DNA of 64,000 nt from Strix aluco (lineage: Eukaryota > Chordata > Aves > Strigiformes > Strigidae): the NCBI RefSeq assembly GCF_031877795.1, contig NC_133948.1, positions 10,462,948 to 10,526,947 of the forward strand, in the 5' to 3' direction. The notes under the pieces are model-generated. The model made no database searches and was not told the origin of the DNA. It saw nothing but the letters and a program-made list of their open reading frames with translations. Both the position numbers and the translations under genes were made by a program. Shown here piece by piece: positions 54,136-64,000 of the stretch (position 1 is the stretch's first letter; every line of letters starts with the position of its first letter).

Positions 54136-54685
54136 GACAGTATTCATGTGGAAGCAAGGAGAAAGGATGGGCATATTTAAAAGGGAAAAAAGTCTAACAA
54201 ACTGTTCTGTTGGCCACAATCCCTTCCCCCCTCCCCAGCATTTCCACAGAGGACTCTAGCTCCTCTTCTCATGTTTGCTCATTTCATTGGCTCCTCCACC
54301 GAGTTCCCATTCTCTCCCGTATCAACCCTGATGCTGTACAGCATGTGCTGAGTGTCCGCGGGGGGTACCACGACCCTGCGCACCAGCCAGAACATCACCC
54401 AGGCACGTTGTGCTAATGGAGGTGGATTGCTGCGCTTCAGTCTCTACACACATAATGAGATTAGCATTTGAATAGTGCTGATCAAGTTACCAGTAGCACT
54501 GAACCCTGGGTCCATCAGATGCAAATGAATCACTATAAATTTTGCTCCTTTCTTAAGGACTCTTTATATGCACAGCCAACACAGAAAGAACTGCAGTGAG
54601 TATAGCCAGGGAAGTCTGTCTCTCACCCTGACCTGGAATTTCTGAGAGTGAAGAAACCGTAGGAGCATCTTTTCTTAGATAAAAC

Positions 54686-54720
54686 TTTTTTTTTTTTTTT
54701 AAAGAGCATTTCCCCCCCCC
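54686..54720. repeat. T15 run and C9 run
   Basis: Fifteen T residues and, 11 bp later, nine C residues, leading into a C/T-rich tract. Confidence 0.9.
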
Positions 54721-55262
54721 TCCTCCCCACCCCCTTTTTGATGCCTCTTTTCTCCCAGGGCTGTGAAGGCATCAGGACATATTCTGACATAAGATTCAGG
54801 GACAAAACCTTTCATGTGGGTCTTAATTCTATCTGTTCTTCATTACCTGAGCAGCTTCTGAAAGTCCTGCCAGCCTCCTCGCATAAACGTCGTATCCTTC
54901 CCTGGTGGGAGGATGAAGGTGAAATAGGTCTATGCCGTCTCCAACTGCACTGGTTCAGTATCTCTGAAGTGCTTGTGATATTCTGGAGCATTTTAGTATT
55001 CTCACCTCCTCAGTCTCCCTGGAGGAAGATACAGAACACATCCCATTTAGGAAGAATCATCTCTAGGGTACTGCCTTGCATGATTAAATGTGAACTGCCT
55101 AATCCCCTCTGTACCTCGATGGATGCTCAATTACAGGGGAGTTTTCTCCCACCTCTGTGCTGTGGGCAGGAGCCCTGAGGGGAGGGGAAGGAGGCACAGT
55201 CAACTCGTGAAAATGAAATCTGCAGCTGTCAGCAGGTGAACTTTGGCACACATCACCAGAAA

Positions 55263-55342
55263 CCACAGCGAGAAAAGAAGTCACAAGAGCTCATCATTCC
55301 TACCACAGCGAGAAAAGAAGTCACAAGAGCTCATCATTCCTA
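55263..55342. repeat. Perfect 40-bp tandem duplication
   Basis: Two identical 40-bp copies abut (55263-55302 and 55303-55342), each starting CCACAGCGAGAAAAGAAG and ending CATCATTCCTA. Perfect identity implies a recent duplication, a polymorphic repeat or an assembly artefact. Confidence 0.95.
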
Positions 55343-56984
55343 CTAACATGGAGTTTTAACACATCCACAACATTTCTGCAGGCTTCATAGCAGAAGAAAC
55401 AATATGACCAAGATATCTCAAAGGCAGTCATCTTAAAGTTTTTAAGAGCATACTACAAACCAGCTTGTTCTTGTGATAACTCCAGTTGACCTCTACATGC
55501 AGTTGGCTCCAGCTGCTTTCATTTCTCTGGACAAACTTGATAGAAAAAACTAAGACCACGTCAGCTCTCCAGGCAGCCTGAGTGAAGTACGTAAAATAAG
55601 CGAGCACTGTGAGGAACACTCAAACTCATTCACTTCCTGATACAAAACTGTGGACAACTTTAACTGCACTCTAGCAAATTCTACGTGCTAGAACACACAG
55701 AAATTGCTGCATGGGTTAAGATTTGCAACTGGGAGTGACTTTCTGAAGTCCAGCATTAGCAGAGCTCCGCTTATTATTCACCACCTGATAGTCACTTCTA
55801 GCCCCAGATACGTCTAACAATACTACTACAAGTGTTTGTTAGGAAATTTACACCTAATAGCATTCATTTATCCTGTACTCATTCAAAAGAGCAACTTCTG
55901 ATGCCATCTCCATTTATGATAGCTCTTAATTGATCTTGTCATAAGGCTGCTCGAGACACTCATTTGGGTTTTCATTTTACACGGCACATTTATTTTGAGG
56001 TGCAAGAAAGGAAAATAAATGCATACAAGCATTAACTTGAATTAGCAAAATATTAGAACTCCTCACCACCTCCCCTGAGAAGCCTTCACATTTCATCACT
56101 CCACCCGCTCCCCATTACAGGACAGGTGTGAGGAAGTATACCACATTTGTAGTGTCAATCAGCTCCTATTCCTATGGAGCCTGAGTAGGTACAACTAGCT
56201 GCAGGCACAGAGCACAAAAATTACTCCATGTCCCAGTTGCTTGTATAATAAAGCTGAATTAAATCAATAATTAAGCAGCTCCTGCACACTACTCCCTGGT
56301 GAACCTCCAAGTGTTTTTAGAAAGCCAGTGGTACCTCCCCATTTTGCTGAAAAGGGGCTCAGAGCCCACCTTGCTGTGAGCCACCCACCGCACAGGCAAC
56401 AGACAGCAGCACAAAACCCATCTTAACACCCGTGGCGAAAGCCTGAGCCATTTTTGAATGAAACAGGCAGGCTGCAGCCCTTCCATACTGGGAAAGGGTC
56501 AGCCCCTCCACTGCACCACACACAAAGACCCCACCTCGCAGAGGGCCAAAGCACACTGCCCTCGCTGCCTCCTCTCCTGCCCCTGCTTCCCTGAGCTGCG
56601 AGTGCAGCAGCGCCTCTCCCTGCCACCGCCTCGGCTGCCTTCCCTCGCTGGCAGGGACCTCCTCAGCCAGCCCGGCTTTGGGCGGGCCGCCCCCCTAAGC
56701 GGCTCCAGCTGGCCTGGGCCAAGGGGACACGCTGGGAATTCCCTCAGCAAAACACAAACTCACCCTGGGAGATTTAAGTGCTGACTCAAAGGTGCTCAAA
56801 AGGGCACCAAGGGGAAGATGGTGCAGCCACGTCACCGGCAGTGTAGGGCAGGCGCCCACCCATCCCCTCACGCACAGGTCGCCCTGCAAGGCTGGGCCTG
56901 CCGCCACGGCCCAGCTCCCCGTAACCCCAGGAGCCCGGCCTGGGCAACTACAGCCCCGGGCCTTCCCCTGCTGGCCACGGCTGC

Positions 56985-57260
56985 CCCTCAGAGGCGGGCT
57001 CCTCCCGCTCCCCGCGGCCGAGCACCCCTCAGGCCGCACCCGCCCCCTCAGGGCCGGGCCCCACCTCAGGGCTGGGTCTCCCTCACGACACCTCCGCCCC
57101 TCAGCGCCGAGCCCGCCTCAGGGCTGAGCCCCCTCGGACCGCCACTTCTGCTCAGAGCTGGAGCCCTGCTTGAGGGCGGCCCCGCCTCAGGGCTGGGGCT
57201 GAGCCCCTCGGGGCGCGGCTTCTCCTCAGCGTCGAGCCCCCTCAGGGCGCGGTGCCGCTC
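56985..57260. repeat. Degenerate ~18-bp minisatellite inside the CpG island
   Basis: The hexamer CCTCAG or a one-base variant recurs at 56986, 57026, 57045, 57064, 57099, 57116, 57132, 57150, 57185, 57206, 57224 and 57240. The spacings are close to 18 bp or twice that. The unit is roughly CCCTCAGGGCTGAGCC with heavy drift. This explains the repeated Pro/Ser/Gly-rich pattern in open frames here, which is no sign of a protein. Confidence 0.7.
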
Positions 57261-57272
57261 TGGTGCTGCCGC

Positions 57273-57302
57273 TCGCCCCGCCCCGCCCCGCCCCGCCCGC
57301 CG
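57273..57302. repeat. (CCCCG)n short tandem repeat
   Basis: About five copies of CCCCG in a row within the GC-rich island. It also forms overlapping GGGGCGGGG boxes on the minus strand, the consensus for Sp/KLF factors, and could form G-quadruplex structure. Confidence 0.85.
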
Positions 57303-57735
57303 CCTGCCCGCGCGCGGGAGCAGCACGAGGCCCCTTCCCAGAGCAGCCACGGCCTGGAGCTGTAGCGAAAAAATCCCCTGAAGAGGGGCGTGCGCTTTCA
57401 AGAGCACATTGTAGAATGACAAGCGTGTAGAAAAGGAAAGAAGATCTGCAAGACTTGTGTCTCAGCCCGGGGTAGGGCTCCTTTGTTAAACAGGGGAGGG
57501 GGAGCAATACCTTGGTCCTATGTTTCAGCTCCTCAGTACGTGAGTCTTGCACAAAACATTTATGAATAAAAACCATCATTTGAGACAGACAAGAAGCTGA
57601 AGAAATCTGATTGCTCCATTAGAAAGAAAGGTCACCATATAATGAACAGTACACAAATGTGCAAAATGCTGTAGTGTATAAACTAAAACTCAGTGTATGA
57701 CAAAAGATTTGCAATAGACACAAAGTTTAAGGTCT

Positions 57736-57741
57736 TTTATT
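57736..57741 (-). terminator. PI4KA: Distal poly(A) signal AATAAA of PI4KA
   Basis: Canonical hexamer on the minus strand, about 620 nt after the stop codon. It is the last such signal before the GC-rich island and so the likely end of the long transcript form. Confidence 0.5.
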
Positions 57742-58113
57742 ACATTTTATAGATTAAATATATCTTCAGTAGAGTCTCTTTTTTAAAACACACAAAAGGA
57801 AAAAATACATTCTTCATGTACATATGAAATACTGACCACGTAGCAGGGACCATGTACAGTGCAAAGTATGAACACAGCTACACAGACATCACCACCTTGG
57901 ATGATTATCAGGCTTTTTCTACAGTAAAATTAGAACAAGTTAACATTTCTTCCTCCAAAGAGAAATCCATACCCTTCCCTTCCATGGCATTTTGTGGGAT
58001 TGTGCAGGAAAGGTTTTTTTTTTAAAGGTATTATAAAATCCTTGCATTGCATGAAAAATTATCAAACTCCACAAGCTTTACCTCTTTCACATATTCATAA
58101 TCATTGTACAATT

Positions 58114-58119
58114 TTTATT
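58114..58119 (-). terminator. PI4KA: Middle poly(A) signal AATAAA of PI4KA
   Basis: A third canonical hexamer, in an A+T-rich setting about 240 nt after the stop codon. Possible intermediate cleavage; use is not shown. Confidence 0.3.
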
Positions 58120-58291
58120 GTGATTGCAGCCCAACTCCAAAAATCCAGAGAAAGCCAGAAATATATATAACCAGGTAAAGAGAAAGGAATGCATCAGAGT
58201 GATTGTTGCAATGTCCAGGAAACATGTACCCACATGTACACACACATACACAAAAGATGGAAGATAGCGAGGTGTGACTGAGAATCTCCTA

Positions 58292-58297
58292 TTTATT
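58292..58297 (-). terminator. PI4KA: Proximal poly(A) signal AATAAA of PI4KA
   Basis: Canonical hexamer on the minus strand, about 65 nt after the stop codon. It could produce a very short 3' UTR. Use is inferred, not shown. Confidence 0.4.
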
Positions 58298-58359
58298 ACA
58301 AGTTTGGAGCGAGGGCACAGGGTTGCATGTTCACTTCGGCAGTGAATCTCTAGTGTCTC

Positions 58360-64000
<5,641 letters not shown>

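Larger units (their letters stand above)
45411..56499. other. No gene recognised: sixth block
   Basis: This block contains the GATA-site palindrome at 53,659, the 40-bp duplication at 55,263 and homopolymers at 54,123 and 54,686. A plus-strand exon candidate at 50,907-50,980 is described under findings. The 146-codon frame at 54,738-55,178 has no family features. Confidence 0.6.
56500..57380. promoter_or_regulatory. GC-rich, CpG-containing island
   Basis: This stretch is far richer in G+C than its surroundings and has many CpG dinucleotides, densest at 56,990-57,340. It includes CCGCCCC/GGGGCGG boxes (Sp1-like) and a CGCGCG run near 57,310. It begins about 350 bp past the inferred PI4KA poly(A) site. 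In bird genomes such islands often mark promoters, so a transcript in either direction is possible. No TATA box, clear first exon or recognisable coding start is seen. Open frames here are long mainly because GC-rich DNA has few stop codons. It may equally be a GC-rich repeat. Confidence 0.55.
57720..58359 (-). other. PI4KA: PI4KA 3' untranslated region
   Basis: The 3' UTR runs about 640 nt from the stop codon to the distal poly(A) signal. It is A+T-rich and has no coding potential. The far end is inferred from the AATAAA at 57741-57736 plus about 15 nt; the real cleavage site is not visible in genomic DNA. Earlier AATAAA copies at 58297-58292 and 58119-58114 could give shorter tails. Confidence 0.6.

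Noticed and set aside
54738-55178. 146-codon plus-strand open frame
   Set aside because: No similarity to a known family and no splice or promoter context.
56818-57381. 187-codon plus-strand open frame rich in Pro, Ala, Gly and Ser
   Set aside because: It is explained by the GC-rich minisatellite, since 18 bp equals six codons and stops are rare in this composition.

Overview
This window is vertebrate nuclear DNA, most likely from a bird. The evidence is intron-exon structure with GT-AG boundaries, a vertebrate PI4KA gene with short introns, two CR1 LINE fragments with the typical avian 3' end, and otherwise very few repeats. Base composition is ordinary (A+T-leaning with GC-rich patches) except for one GC-rich island.

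The only gene that can be identified securely is at the right edge. The last seven coding exons of PI4KA (phosphatidylinositol 4-kinase alpha) lie on the minus strand between 58,360 and 64,000. Together they encode the C-terminal 227 residues, including the catalytic loop (DRHNGN) and the metal-binding DFG of the lipid kinase domain. The 3' UTR follows to about 57,720, with three AATAAA signals. The rest of the gene lies beyond the window.

Just past the PI4KA 3' end is a GC-rich, CpG-containing island (about 56,500-57,380). It carries a degenerate ~18-bp minisatellite and a CCCCG run. It may be a promoter for an unseen transcript, or only a GC-rich repeat.

The remaining ~56 kb (1-56,480) looks intergenic, or like the intron of a gene I cannot see. 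It has no long, family-recognisable open reading frame. It holds two CR1 fragments, a few old MIR/L2-like SINE or LINE remnants, some very old palindromic repeat relics, homopolymers and microsatellites. Several A+T-rich stretches with homeodomain and POU-type sites look like candidate conserved non-coding elements. Three short open stretches beside plausible splice sites (about 20.94 kb minus, 39.97 kb minus, 50.91 kb plus) are recorded as weak exon candidates only.

I found no tRNA or rRNA gene, CRISPR array, intact mobile element, viral gene or novel multi-gene system. The most interesting leads are regulatory or structural: the minisatellite-bearing CpG island, a perfect 28-bp GATA-site palindrome, a perfect 40-bp tandem duplication, and the candidate conserved elements in the gene-poor flank.
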